The notes: generated from the sequence alone by a model not told the origin. A stretch of DNA of 64,000 bases from Conchocele bisecta (GCA_029237695.1 CM055274.1:19147505-19211504), one strand, 5' to 3'; positions 34,520-46,182 are shown, numbered from the stretch's first letter. A program made the numbers and translations.

Positions 34520-34763
34520 TTGTCGCGTCTGCTTTAGCAGAAGGCGCGACTATAGTGGCTGCTGTCGTCGTCGTCCGAAATGTTAAACAGTTTGTACAAG
34601 CTTCGTCATCATGGTATAACTTTAAATATTACTGGTCGGATCGCTTCAATATTTGGACACTTGATACATGTGAGCATTTGGAACACACTCATGCCGTCAG
34701 TAACATAACCTTGACCTTTTTTACCGTCCGTCCGTCCAGTCCGTCCGTCCGTCCGTCCGTCCG
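34520..34763 (+). repeat. Hairpin-headed element, copy 5, cut by retrotransposon sequence
   Basis: Head GTCGCGTCTGCTTTAGCAGA|AGGCGCGACTATAGTGG (34523-34560), then CGTCGTCGTCCG and (CCGT)n to 34763. Retrotransposon sequence starts directly at the last CCGTC. Confidence 0.7.
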
Positions 34764-35429
34764 TCATGATTGATTCATGTGCCACTTTCATCACGGTAGT
34801 CCTAAGTGTTTTTGGGACTACCAGCTGATGGTACATTCTACCTGACCCTATCGATTCGAAATTACGATACAACAAGTCTTTTCGGTATGCGAATTTCGAT
34901 TTGTTTCCGTTCTTACTTGACCGTACCGTTCCGTCTTTTGCGTTCTTTCGAACCGACGTCAATGTGACGTCATGTGCCTGCGCGTCTTTGAATTCATCGC
35001 GTGATGCGTTCGCGATTGCGGTAGGGACTTTGAGGGTCTTATATGATTCGTCTCGGGCTGTCGTTTGTGACCTAGTTTCAACTGCGCACGATTTTGCGCC
35101 TCTAAAATCGGATATCACTGGTAATTCTGACCCGTCTACATTACCTATGGTAACATCATACATTGTATCTGTCATGCAAAGGGCTTCTACCTGACCTTTG
35201 AAAAAGGTGTCTCTAGATCTACCCGGGCGGTAGGAATTCCACTCATTTTGCTCCTATTTACCAGCATGCATGTTGAAACTTTGCTTAAAAACTGATCTGG
35301 TTGTACTAAACATTCCCTGACGACCACCCCGGTACACCCAGTATCTCGCATTACTGTGACCTTTTTCCCATTTAATGTGCCCTCTGCTACGGGTAGCCTA
35401 TCCATACCAAATGTACATCCGTTAATCAA
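34764..35429 (-). pseudogene. Retrotransposon protease, broken
   Basis: Two frames: 35429-35187 carries the aspartic protease motif MRDTGCTGVVV; 35175-34764 carries the linker to the integrase zinc region. A small indel near 35190 separates them, and a TAG at 35430-35432 (glutamate codon in copy 1) separates protease from gag. The last 50 codons of the annotated reading past 34764 come from the microsatellite and are not retroelement sequence. Confidence 0.75.
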
Positions 35430-36884
35430 CTACGGCTGTATCTCGCTACCAGAACATACAATAGTGGTGTCGGTATCAACCATACATAAATTTCCTTGGT
35501 TTTCCCCTGGTTGTTCCGTGTTTTGCCATCTACCTCTACCTCTGCCTCTAGTGTGCCTTCCACTTCTACCTCTATTTCTACCTCTGTACCGACCTCTCTG
35601 TTCTTTATCTACAAAACTTACATGTTTCTCTTCCTCGACTGCTGCTGCTTTGTAAGCTGAGGACCGGTCACGTTTAGGACAATCGTAGGACATGTGACCT
35701 TCTTTGCCACAATGGTAACATGTCCCGCGATGCCTATCATAGCCGTTCCTGCTGGTACTTCTGTCATAACTGCCTCTACTCGGGCTTCTATCATAACTAC
35801 CCCTACTTGGGCTTCTATTTTGGTCTCTATTCTGATATCTGTCCCTATCTCGACTCCTATCTCTAGATCGATTATCTGCACTACTTACCTTGCGCCTCTG
35901 GTTATCTACTGACCTGTACTCAGTTCTGTTGCTAGTACTGTTCCTCTGAACTACATACTTGCTACCTCCTCTAGCTTCTGCAAAGTAATCTGCATGGACC
36001 GCCATCTGATCTATCGAGTCAAATGTTTTCTCTTCGAGAAATAAGTAGAGCTCACGACTGCATATACTTAACATCTGATCTCTGATCATGTAGTATAGTA
36101 CTCCTTCATATGTTCTATTCACCTTACCTAACTCAAACCATCTATCTAAATAGTTCTTTGACCGACTGACATATTGCACAAATGATTCACTGTGATCAGG
36201 TTTGGTGTTTTTGAACATGCGTCTGAACCCATCTTCCGTTAGATCAAAACATTTCAACAAAGCAGATTTCAACTTATCATAGTCAAGAGCATCATCAATA
36301 GGTAGTCTAGAATATACATCTAATGCCTTGCCCTTCAATAAAGCACTCAAGTGTAGTGACCACTTATCTCTCCCCCACCTTTGAATTGCTGCGTACCGCT
36401 CAAATCTAGCTAAGTAGCTATCTATGTTGTCATTATTCTGATCAAAATGTGGCAGCTTCGGACCGAATGCTCTACCATTGTCCCTATCATGTCTATCTTC
36501 ATCTACTACTCCACCCCTTTCTACTTTTGCCATTTCTACCTGGTGCTTAGTGTCTAGTTCTCGTAATTTAAATTCTAGAGCTAACTGTGCTTCATTGGCT
36601 AACCGATGTGCTTCTTTATCTAACCGCGCAGCATCTAACCTATCTTTCTCCATCTGTCGCTCAACCTCCTTAGCCAACTGCTCAGCATCAAACCTATCTT
36701 TCTCCATCTGTCGCTCAACCTCTAACTTATCTTTCTCAGCCTGCCTAGCCTCTAGTCTTTCCTGTCTTCCTCCCTCCTGCTCTTCTTTTACAAAGGCCCT
36801 TAACTCTGAATCTGCTAGCCCTAAGCTTTTGCCTATGTCCATTAGCTCCATTAGCTCCTTAATGGACGGCATTCTCACTCTCAA
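35430..36884 (-). CDS. gag: Retrotransposon Gag, intact frame (484 aa)
   Basis: Start ATG at 36884 (MRVRMPSIKELMEL). Domains in order: a long charged coiled-coil (about residues 25-125, with repeats of ERQMEKDR), the Gag capsid domain (about 135-310, RWGRDKWSLHLSALLKGKAL, FVQYVSRSKNYLDRWFELG), an R/D/S-rich linker with GSYDRSPSR repeats (about 330-390), one CCHC zinc knuckle CYHCGKEGHMSYDC (about 393-406) and an RG-rich basic tail. This is the better preserved copy and shows the full Gag architecture. It ends at a TAG not present in copy 1. Gag packages the element RNA in cytoplasmic particles. This element cannot move on its own since pol is truncated, but Gag could in principle still be made. 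Confidence 0.85.
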   Translation of the reverse strand: MRVRMPSIKELMELMDIGKSLGLADSELRAFVKEEQEGGRQERLEARQAEKDKLEVERQMEKDRFDAEQLAKEVERQMEKDRLDAARLDKEAHRLANEAQLALEFKLRELDTKHQVEMAKVERGGVVDEDRHDRDNGRAFGPKLPHFDQNNDNIDSYLARFERYAAIQRWGRDKWSLHLSALLKGKALDVYSRLPIDDALDYDKLKSALLKCFDLTEDGFRRMFKNTKPDHSESFVQYVSRSKNYLDRWFELGKVNRTYEGVLYYMIRDQMLSICSRELYLFLEEKTFDSIDQMAVHADYFAEARGGSKYVVQRNSTSNRTEYRSVDNQRRKVSSADNRSRDRSRDRDRYQNRDQNRSPSRGSYDRSPSRGSYDRSTSRNGYDRHRGTCYHCGKEGHMSYDCPKRDRSSAYKAAAVEEEKHVSFVDKEQRGRYRGRNRGRSGRHTRGRGRGRWQNTEQPGENQGNLCMVDTDTTIVCSGSEIQP

Positions 36885-37546
36885 CTCAACTCCGGATTAT
36901 CGATTTACACGCTTTACCCCGACGGTACACAAGGTCTCTAGCACTCTAGCAATCACTTGGTGATTTGTGCGAGTCTCTTGCTTCACGTCTATAAGGTTAA
37001 GGTAAATCAATCCGGTCTCTACTCCTAACGACGGTATAAGTTTCGCAATTCGGGTAAGTCAATCCGATATATGTATGGTCTAATGTAATGGTATATTTAC
37101 AATTCCCCCTCTATGGTACTGGACACAAAAAATGGGGACTGGTTATAGACACCTGGCAGGATATAGTATTGTTCATACACAATATAATAGTGGTAGTAAT
37201 CTCGCCTCAGATGCAGAAGTGTCTAGTGATAACCTAGAACACCCGCTGTGCCATCATCACAGGGAGGTACTGTTCAACAAATCCAAAGTTACAATGACCC
37301 TTACATCGACTATCTCACAAGATCGTCTCAACTCTCTACACTTCTGTACCTAGGTAGTCAAATCATGTATGTGGTGATGTATTAGTGCCTAAGTGTTGGA
37401 GGGCATCTTACCTTAACTCCCAAGGCAACCAAATACAAGATTGAATTTTGACGACACTAGGGGTACAGCTATTCTAGCCGCCTTACTTCAACTGCTTTGA
37501 AGAAACTGATTATAAAAAAGGAAACAAACCCCACTTCTGACACCAT

Positions 37547-40500
37547 TGTCAAGGTCATTACCAAGGTCAGGAATGATCGAGATAAATTGTCTTCCCTATT
37601 ATCATATGAACCAAGTATACTTCAATTGTTATGACGTTATGGCCAATATAGCTTGATCTGACGAACGCAAAGTGGTAACAATGCAGTTGAAGTGTAAGGG
37701 ATAGGCTAGAGTAGATAAGTACACGTAGTCACTTAATCACTTATAATGTACACTATATTACATGGGGAACACACAGGAATACATGATACATTGATATGCG
37801 AACATCACTGTACTGTGCATGATACTATTCAATTATAAGGTTGTAAGCCAATCGACTGTTATACTTTAACGTAACTTAAAAGCTATAGACGAATAAACTC
37901 AGTATGTGGTATCTCAATGGTCCCGTAGTGGACAATAGTATAAATGCACAAGTACTTTGATGATCGCTAATCAAAGTGAAATAACATACAAGTATAACAT
38001 GGCAGAACGAACATTGGAGGACAAATGACAATCATCTGAGCTACCCCAGTGCTGGCGTATCTCAATAGATAGTGGTAACCTCTGAGTATCAAGGTCCCAA
38101 GGTCTGCCTCACCCGCAGTATGAGGTCTAGTCACCAATATGGCTATTATCCAACTTCAAGTGGATTAATCCATAAACAATATATGTAGTCTTACTACAAT
38201 CCCTTAGCCATGATATGCCATGATAGGAGTATTACCATACACTATCAAAGTATACATATGTATTGCCTATGCAATGTATTTCCAAAGTCTGAATGTCAAA
38301 GTCGGATGTGGTTACATCACATGGTAGTCAATAACGATAATGTTCCGGAAGCTGGTACCGGAAGTAAAGTTCCAAAGGTAGTATTATTTCCGGAAATGGT
38401 GGACCAGATGTGAAGTTCCTATGGCATCACTCGACTGTAGCAACCCGGATGTGGTGGACCGGATGTAAAGTATCCATGGTGAATCAATGGGTTGTAATAC
38501 CGGAAGTGGTAGACAGGATGTAAAGTTCCGATATAATACAAATGGCGATTATCACGTTGGCTAAGACGCCGGGAAAAGGTGACATTCAACTCGGTGGTAG
38601 TATAATGATATGATATGTGTGTATGGCGTTTCACTTCACTAATCTATGGCGGTGACTGTCTGCTGAACGCGATGTAGCTATCACACACTGCTCTATACAG
38701 GCCTGTACCCGGAGCTGCTACACACACTGCGCCAGACAGACGTACGGACACTGGGACGACCCGATACTCTGCACTGACTGGGGTCTGCCCTCAACGAGTG
38801 GAACAAAACGTCCAATGTTGCTCGCTGGAGCGATCTCAAGAGGCAAAATCCTCCGTGTCACTGGTGAATACAATACTATCCTTCTGTTACCAGAAAATAT
38901 GTGTCCCCCCCCCCCAACATATAGCGAGACATCGCTTATATACGCACCAGTGAAACCATGCACGAAATAATGAATATGCCTACCCCTCGTTCGACATCTC
39001 ACATAAATATTACAAAACCATGGCTTTTGCCATTTCACCCGTAGATTATATTTGGCATAAATATATGTTCCCACGCCATAAATTCAACCAAACTAGTGTA
39101 CAGCCCTCGAGGAACAAATACCACCCAACATGGTATATCCCACACTACCATAAATCTGTACACTATAGACCCAGATCTCATAATGCGAAATCTACTCGAC
39201 TGGTCTCGACATGCGAAGGTCGCTTTTTGGCCCCGCCAAACCCCTCCATATCGGTCCTACGGGCTGTACACTCAAATGAGAGTGTAGCACATACTAAACT
39301 CAAATATCGTGGTCATTTACGGAAATATCACGACACAAAGCATCACCAGTATGGGATCCGTGATGGCCAGTACCAGGCTATGCTGAAACACTAACCCGTA
39401 GCATACATAACAGGGCAGACCATGGTACGGTCTGCGCTATATACTGGCTTCACATACAGAAGGTCCCTTATCTGGTGAACAACTGACACGCGGACAAACT
39501 CGGCTGGCACGGATAGTGGACATCCGTAATACTAAAAGGGGTCTTTTCCCTAGCGAAACCAGCACACGCAGTCAACGAGTTCTCTACCACACACATGCAT
39601 AGTCTGTGGCAAATATGGCGTGACATCAGTAAAACATTGCTCATAAAATGGACGTGTATTTAAATCCGCAAAAAGGACACGCCTAAACGTATTTCCACCA
39701 ATACAACATAAGCCCCGTTATTACTCGCACATTGTACATGGCAAATGTACATGCTAAATCACAGGTATGTAAAAATCACAGGTGTGTGAAATCACAGACA
39801 TGTGGAATCACAGGTACAGGCTACGCTCGTTTACTCAAAGTCGCTTACGTCGAAATCACCGGTTACGTCGAATTACTAGCACGGTCCCGTTTAAAATCCT
39901 ATTATTTTCCATATAACTAAGTTTGGTTAAGTCAAATTTCGATAACTCAAATTTTCCGTTTATTCGAAGGTATATTTAGGTCCCGAAAACGTAAATCTAC
40001 TGTATTTCACACTCGTTAAGTCGAAATGTCAATTTGCGGAGGTAAGTAGAAGTTTGTCACCTGCAGTTTACCTGATCAAAGTCGGGTATTCAGACCGTAG
40101 TTAAAGGTATTTGCGTTGACACTGATTAAACAGGACTCCCGAAATGACCGTCGGTGATCATTAAGTGGTGAGCAATAAATGGCAACTATTTTAATTGGAC
40201 TGGCATTAAATGCTTTTACTGGAACGTTAATTAAAGTGAACACAGGTTGCGCGATTAGAAATGAGTGAAATATTTCACACTCGATCGTGTGTATATATCT
40301 CCCGAATGTGACAGCATCAGTATAGGGACGAAACATTGAATGGGCGAGTTTTATGTTATATACATTATTAGTTTGTACAATCAAGTCAGGTCAGAAATAA
40401 TCATTTATAATAGTGTTACAAATCAGTATTTCTTGTTGTTTTGTGTTGTTTCCGTGTATAATTTATTAAAATAATTCATAAAATATTATGTTCTTGTTAT

Positions 40501-40951
40501 TATTTATTTCATTGGTGAACTGAATATGTACATATCGCTACATGCGCATGTCACGTGTGCCACATCCGGGTTATCTATTAATTACACACAGACATGCATA
40601 TATGTATTTGTAAACAAACCGAAAGTGTTTAAATATGATTTGTCTTAGAAACAGCATTTAGCATGTATCCATGTACATTTAATTGCTAAAATAAATCATA
40701 TTTACTACTCAAGGCTACATCAGCAAGTAATCAATAAAATAGTTTCTTGTCCGACAGGTTGCGTACTACGGATACGTCAAACTACGGTTAACTTAAAGTA
40801 TTTTTTTATCTCCCTTCGAATTCGAGTAAGTGAGTGTGGCCTGTATGTGAAATCAATAGTACGCACAACAATACAACACAGTACCACACATCACAAATAT
40901 ACAATTATACGAACAATCCGGAATGTACAAGAATGCACGTGTCACGCGACA
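37547..40951 (-). repeat. 5' LTR of retrotransposon copy 2
   Basis: Matches the copy 1 LTRs from TGTCAAGGTCATTACC to GTGTCACGCGACA, but lacks about 170 bp in the 38845 region and carries the 1027-bp MITE at 39817-40843. Confidence 0.88.
39817..40843. mobile_element. Tc1/mariner (pogo/Tigger-like) non-autonomous element
   Basis: 1027 bp bounded by TA (39815-39816, 40844-40845). Ends CAGGCTACGCTCGTTTACTC and, read in reverse, CAGGCCACACTCACTTACTC. Subterminal CGCTTACGTCGAAATC / GGTTACGTCGAATT repeats are typical of pogo-type ends. Removing it with one TA restores the LTR sequence. No transposase is encoded. Confidence 0.8.
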
Positions 40952-40962
40952 CCCTCTATCAT

Positions 40963-41359
40963 GTGGGTGGCAGGTGGGAGCATGTGTAATTTAACGATCG
41001 GGGTTCATCCTTACCGGAATTCTGACTGGAGGCCTGGTTTGACCCTCACATACGTCTTTGGCATTTTATATGTGACAGTTGAATCTGGTTATACCCCTTA
41101 GGTGAGTATTACGATTATTCCTAATCCTATTTAGGGGGAGGGGCCAAGTGGCTTTGATGTGGTTTAGACCTGGCACCAGGTCAGGTTACTTTAATTTCAG
41201 GGCTGAATGTATCTTTTCTCGATGTAAATATTCCGTTTTGATTTTGGGATTTTCCCCCCAATGCAACAGGTTAAAACGGGATCGAACCCGTTTACCCGGC
41301 CTTACATGACCTTAGCTGTTGATACGCCGTTAAACACCAATAAACAAACAAAACAAACA
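40963..41359 (+). mobile_element. SINE, GTGGGTGG-head family
   Basis: Near-identical to 52407-52809 through ACCTGGTTTGACCC-type, GGCACCAGGTCAGGTTA and GGGATCGAACCCGTTTACCC, ending (CAAA)n. The left flank CCCTCTATCAT belongs to the satellite monomer that resumes at 41360, so it inserted in the array. Confidence 0.8.
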
Positions 41360-43505
41360 GACATAAACTTAACGTTGGGGTAAATTTCTTATAACATATG
41401 TTTCCTTTCATGGAACGCCTTGATATTTCATACATGCATTCCTCAGATGACCCTCTATCATGCTGTAGCAAATTCATGACCCAGCACCCAACCCTTAACC
41501 CAAGGTCAAGGTCATAAACCTAGCATGTTCATAAACTGAACTTTGGGCTAAATGTTGTGTAACCTTCATATTTCATGCATGCATTCATCTGATGATACTC
41601 TATCGTACTATAGCAAATCCATGACCCAACTCCCACCCCTTTCCCTAAGGTCAAGGTCACAAACTTAGCACATTCATAAACTTAACTTTGGGGTAAATGT
41701 CTTATAACATCTGTTCCTTTTCATGGAACGCCTTGATATTTCATACATGCATTCATCTGATGATACTCTAGTGTGGTATAGCAAATCGATGACCCACTCC
41801 TTACCCCAAGGTCAATGTCACAAACTTAGCACATTCATAAACTTAACGTTGGGGTAAATGTCTTACAACATTTGTTTACTTTCATGGAACGCCCTGATAT
41901 TTCATACATGCATTCCTCAGATGACCCTCTATGATGCTGTAGCAAAAAACAAAAACCCAACACCCAACGCTTACCCCAAGGTCAAGGTCACAAACTTAGC
42001 ACATTCATAAACTTAACGTTGGGTAAATGTTGTGTATCTTCTGTTTCTTTACAGGGAACGCTTTGATATTTCATACATGCATTCATCTGATGATCCTCTA
42101 TTGTGCTACAGGAAATGCATGAGCCCACACCCCACCTCTTTACCCAAGATCAACATCATAAACTTAACGTTGGAGTGAATGTCTTTTTATAACTTCTGTT
42201 TCTTTATAGGGAACGCCTTGATATTTCATACATGCATTCATCTGTTTCCTTTCATGGAACGCCTTGATATTGCATACATGCATTCCTCAGATGACCCTCT
42301 ATCATGCTGTAGCAAATCCACAACCCACCACGCAACCCTTACCCTAAGATCAAGGTCACCAACTTAGCATTTTTATAAATTTTACGTTGGGGTAAATGTT
42401 GTGTAACTTCTGTTTCGTTACAGGGAACACTTTGATATTTCATACATGCATTCATGTGATCCTCTTTTGTGCTAAGAAAATCCATGACAATCCATGCCCA
42501 CCCGCCCCCCCCCCCTCCCCCCACCCTTTTCCCGAAGATCAACATCATAAACTTAACGTTGGAGTAAATATCGTTTTATAAGTTCTGTTTCTTTACTGGG
42601 AACGCCTTGATATTTCATACATGCATTCATCTGATGATACTCTATCGTGCTATGCCAAATCCATGACCCACCCCAACCCCTTTCCCCAAGGTCAAGGTCA
42701 CAAACTTAGCACATTCATAAACTTAACATTGGAGTAAATGTCTTGTAACATCTGTTTCCTTTCATGGAACGCCTTGATATTTGATAAATGCATTCATCTG
42801 ATGATACTCTATCGTGCTATAGCAAATACATGACACACCTCCCAAGCCTTACCCCAGTGTCAAGGTAAAAATCTTAGCACATTCATAAACTTAACGTTGG
42901 GGTAATTGTCTTATATCATCTGTTTCCTTTCATGGAACGCCTTGATATTTCATACATGCATTCATCTGATGATACTCTATCGTGCTATAGCAAATACATG
43001 AAACACCGCCCAAGTCTTACCCCAGGGTCAAGGTAAAAAAACTTAGCACATTCATAAACTTAACGTTGGGGTAAATGTGTTATAACATCTGTTTCCTACT
43101 TAGCATGTTCATAAACGTAACGTTGGGGTAAATGTTGTGTAACTTCTGTGTCGTTACAGGGAACGCTTTGATATTTCATACATGCTTTCATCTGATAATC
43201 CTCTATTGTGCTACAGCAAATCCATGACCCCCCCCCCCTGCACTTCTTTCCTCAAGGTCACAAACTTAGCATATTCATACATACATTCCTCATGTGAATA
43301 GCTATCATGCTGTAGAAAATCACCAACTTAGTGCGTTCATAAACTTAACGTTGGGTTAAATTTTGTTTTACTTCTGTTTTCAGGGAGCGCATTGATATTT
43401 CATACATGCATTCATCTTAATATGCTATATTATGCTATAGCAATCCCACGATCTACCTTGCACCACTAACCCCAATGCCAAGGTCCACCGTACGCCCCTT
43501 AACCC
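41360..43505 (+). repeat. Satellite array, ~165-bp monomers
   Basis: About 13 monomers with CATAAACTTAACGTTGGGGT, CATGGAACGCCTTGATATTT, CATACATGCATTCATCTGAT, CTCTATCGTGCTATAGCAAA and CCAAGGTCAAGGTCACAAAC. Older monomers contain C runs. The design recalls the old bivalve ~160-bp satellites and the core repeats of pearl-type elements, a comparison from memory only. Confidence 0.85.
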
Positions 43506-43509
43506 AAGG

Positions 43510-43977
43510 TCAAGTTATATAATATTCATGTTTTTTTATATGCAACTGTGCCAAGTTTGAGTGAAGGCTGCCAACAGGCGAGCTTCGTTGTCTTCTGACA
43601 ACTCTTGTTTGTTGTTGTGTTTGATCCATTAATTCGCTGTATCGTTCATCTTGCATTGTTCTGAGAGGCTGTATCGCTTTGTTGGTGGTCGATTCAAGCT
43701 CGTTGATGCTAGTCATTTGTCTCTTGATTACTTCCACCATATCCTTCAATTCGTCAAAACCTTTTCTGAGATGTTTTCGTATTTGTTTAATAATATCCTC
43801 TTCCACTTCTTCGTTCGATCTTTTAAAAGCCTCTTCCATAAGTTTAATTTGTTCCTTTAAACTATCGTGAATTCCCATAAGCTCAATTTTATTTTCAGAA
43901 ATCTGATTTTGTACCACCAATACCTCATGACTCGTTCCTTTTTCGATATTCGAAAACCTTTCCGATATCTTATCCAA
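43510..43977 (-). CDS. Coiled-coil protein of the Polinton-like element (155 aa)
   Basis: Heptad-rich from residue 5 to about 120 (ERFSNIEKG...QNQISENKIELMGIH...), no recognised enzyme motif, basic C-terminal part with a short QQQ run. Its ATG overlaps the end of the upstream ORF (43970) by 8 bases, as expected for packed viral-type genes. It may be a fibre or scaffold component, by analogy with its neighbour; that is inference. The satellite array starts right after its end. Confidence 0.5.
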   Translation of the reverse strand: MDKISERFSNIEKGTSHEVLVVQNQISENKIELMGIHDSLKEQIKLMEEAFKRSNEEVEEDIIKQIRKHLRKGFDELKDMVEVIKRQMTSINELESTTNKAIQPLRTMQDERYSELMDQTQQQTRVVRRQRSSPVGSLHSNLAQLHIKKHEYYIT

Positions 43978-44206
43978 TCCATATTTCTCTGATAAGTTTG
44001 GACACTCGTTTTATCAAAAAGTATTTGTGTGTTGCATCACTCGGGTCAGTAGGACCAGCCAAATTGATGATTTTATTCTGTCTCATGTCGAGTTCATCTC
44101 CGCTTTTGTGACAGGCTGCGATCCTATTGTTCACGTATCTTACTGAAACCCCATTCGTTACTCCGTACACTTCTGAGGAATCACGACCAAATTGATCTAC
44201 CAGCAT
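43970..44206 (-). CDS. Tail-fibre-like protein fragment (78 aa)
   Basis: Contains GDELDMRQNKIINLAGPTDPSDATHKYF, which matches the widespread fibre-protein repeat of the form LDM..NKI.NL..PTD..DA..K.Y. Such repeats occur in phage tail fibres and in fibre-like genes of Polinton-type elements. Overlaps the next ORF by 8 bases. Probably the N-terminal portion of a longer fibre gene that includes 44325-44633, with a break between. Confidence 0.5.
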   Translation of the reverse strand: MLVDQFGRDSSEVYGVTNGVSVRYVNNRIAACHKSGDELDMRQNKIINLAGPTDPSDATHKYFLIKRVSKLIREIWIG

Positions 44207-44324
44207 GTTTTATAATGATAATAATGTTTAAACATCAATTTCTATAAGCAATGAAATTATTGCACGAGTAATATTTTGTGTAGTAATTTCCGAAACAAAG
44301 TTGATAGTATCTCCCGTTTTTAAT

Positions 44325-44633
44325 TTAATATGCGGTATATCTACAGCATGCGAAAATCTTCCGTTTGGAAATCGTCACTACCTCTCCATTGACTAACAGA
44401 CACGCACCAGTCTCCTCTGGTTCGCTATTTATCGATGTAATAGACATACACATTTTTATGATAATACAGTCAGTAAGTATTATATATCCACCCGTTCTAT
44501 GCGTTGCTCCATTACCGAATAACCATTCATTTCTACCAATAACTAAACCACCCGATTCTTCTGCCCATAATGTAATGTAGTGTTTTCTATTTTCGACAAC
44601 ATACTGGCGTAACCTCTTGTTTTCGTCCATCAA
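44325..44633 (-). CDS. Tail-fibre-like C-terminal domain fragment (102 aa)
   Basis: Holds KHYITLWAEESGGLVIGRNEW followed by FGNGAT, a pattern of beta-rich fibre tip domains (W.FGNG). Starts downstream of the protease gene on the same strand. No catalytic motif. Confidence 0.45.
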   Translation of the reverse strand: MMDENKRLRQYVVENRKHYITLWAEESGGLVIGRNEWLFGNGATHRTGGYIILTDCIIIKMCMSITSINSEPEETGACLLVNGEVVTISKRKIFACCRYTAY

Positions 44634-44757
44634 TAATTCTACATATTCTTTTTTTGATAAATTGCTATTAATATATGGTGAGAAACACCAGTTGGTGTAT
44701 CATTATCTTATCTTCCAAATTTGTGAACAGCGGGCATTTTTATATACGTTTTCCTTT

Positions 44758-45188
44758 TTAATCTAATTCATTAATAATATTTTGTAAATGTTTTTGTATT
44801 GGCATTTGTTTTAAAACGTAAAGACATAAATGGCTGCAAAACGCTTGATCTCTTGGTTGAATTTCCTCAGTATTGTAATATATAGGTGACTTTAAATAGT
44901 TTACCAATTATATCGGTGGTTGTAATCCAAAACTATCAAAGTAATACTTTTTTATCCCATCTTTATACCATGATACCCAATGTGTTCCACTCCCAGACGT
45001 GTCATCTAGATTAAGTATACCACACTCTTTTTTTAAGGATCTTTTTGGTAAAATATTTTGTAGAAATACACCTAGAAAATGAGGAATAGAAAGCTCTTTT
45101 TTACTGCATCCAGCAATTCAAAGTTGCTCAAAGGTTTGTTTGGTAATACCACATTTTCGACAGAAATATGCATTTTATATCGACTCAT
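44758..45188 (-). pseudogene. Adenovirus-type (Ulp1-fold) cysteine protease of a Polinton-like element
   Basis: Read directly from the minus strand, because it is too broken for one ORF. It starts MSRYKMHIS, overlapping the last 14 bases of the polymerase (stop at 45175). A frameshift near the run of A at about 45095 separates the N-terminal PLSNFELLDAV from the main body. The body has the expected catalytic set in order: His in GSGTHWVSW (about 44990), Asp in YYFDSFG (about 44950) and Cys in QAFCSHLCLYVL (about 44830). A single in-frame TAA lies about 8 codons after the Asp motif. Known: this protease is a hallmark of Polintons and adintoviruses, where it matures capsid proteins. Its position directly after the polymerase supports the call. 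Confidence 0.75.
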
Positions 45189-45647
45189 TTTTATTTAATC
45201 TCCATTGTTCGTATGCGAGTGTGTGTTTTTTTCCATCTCCGATACTAACTCGTTTATCATCGTTTGTAGACAGAGCGACTTTGTTTACTTCTTCTGTGAA
45301 AATCTTATGACCATGACTTCTTATCACATTCAACTTTCTAATCTGCTCCTTACGCTGAAACTGGCAAGTCTTACAGTCCTCAAAGTTAATGCTCTTCTTC
45401 ACCACAATCTTCTTTGCGCCTTTACATTCCCTTTTCCCTCAAACATTCTATAGCCGTATAGTTTTTCTCTCAATCCTACAAACTCATCCATGATTTTCCC
45501 AAATGCTTCGTCTTTGAACATACCCACAATATTCCTGTTTACTCCGGATTTGATTCCAGACAGATGGTCATTCGGATAATTACTTGCATCAAACATTATT
45601 TCAACATCATTACTAATATCTTTGTAAAAGTCTGTTGTCTCAATCTC
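45175..45647 (-). pseudogene. Polinton-like type-B DNA polymerase, C-terminal part
   Basis: Frames 45662-45399 and 45405-45175 carry the family C-terminus: YEIETTDFYKDI, KSGVNRNIVGMFKDE, FVGLREKLYGYRMFEGKG, a frameshift near 45400, then SINFEDCKTCQF, VIRSHGHKIFTEEVNKVAL and DDKRVS. The part before YEIET is at 53778 and beyond: the 8.1-kb transposon at 45651-53774 is inserted exactly after the catalytic motif C region, with ATA duplicated (45648-45650 and 53775-53777). Confidence 0.8.
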
Positions 45648-45650
45648 ATA

Positions 45651-45815
45651 TAGTAGGGTCAACTTGGGAAATTTTTTCCGCTAACCCAAAAAATATTGCA
45701 AGAAAACGTTTTATAGTGTTTTTCTGTACTACTAGGTCTGGAGAAGAACATCAAAAGTTGGCCGAAATCTAACCACCAGAAAGGGTCTAAATGTGACGCC
45801 AAAAAAGATGGCCGC
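45651..45815 (+). repeat. Left terminal inverted repeat of the Academ-like element
   Basis: Pairs with 53605-53774. Positions 12-45 differ between the ends; the rest matches well. Confidence 0.8.
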
Positions 45816-46182
45816 CATTGATAAAAAATGACTAAAATCTCTCGTATCTGTTAAATAATACACTTTCTTGCCAAATAACTTATTGCTGATATTCATTTTT
45901 TTATTAAAGGTATACTTTGTTGTTATGATACAATGTATCAGTGCTTCATGTGACATCATGCCGTCGAAAAGGACGTTATGACATATTTCTGTAGGGTTAT
46001 AACACATAGATTCGTAACACGGTAAACAGTATATATGATGCATAAATGAATAAAAATGTACAAAACTGGGCCCGTAAATTTGTCAGTTTAATTAATAAAA
46101 GAGCCAGTGTATGAGAAAGCCGACCTTATCGCACTTGAGATTTTCGTCATAGACATTGTGTTTTTGTAAATAAAGTCGAAAG

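Larger units (their letters stand above)
34764..40951 (-). mobile_element. Ty3-type LTR retrotransposon, copy 2, truncated in the protease-integrase linker
   Basis: Same family as 7049-16147. Present: 5' LTR (37547-40951, carrying a MITE), the same primer-binding site, leader, gag and protease. It stops at the sequence matching 10873 of copy 1, so integrase, RT and the 3' LTR are missing. The breakpoint abuts a (CCGT)n tract. Confidence 0.88.
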
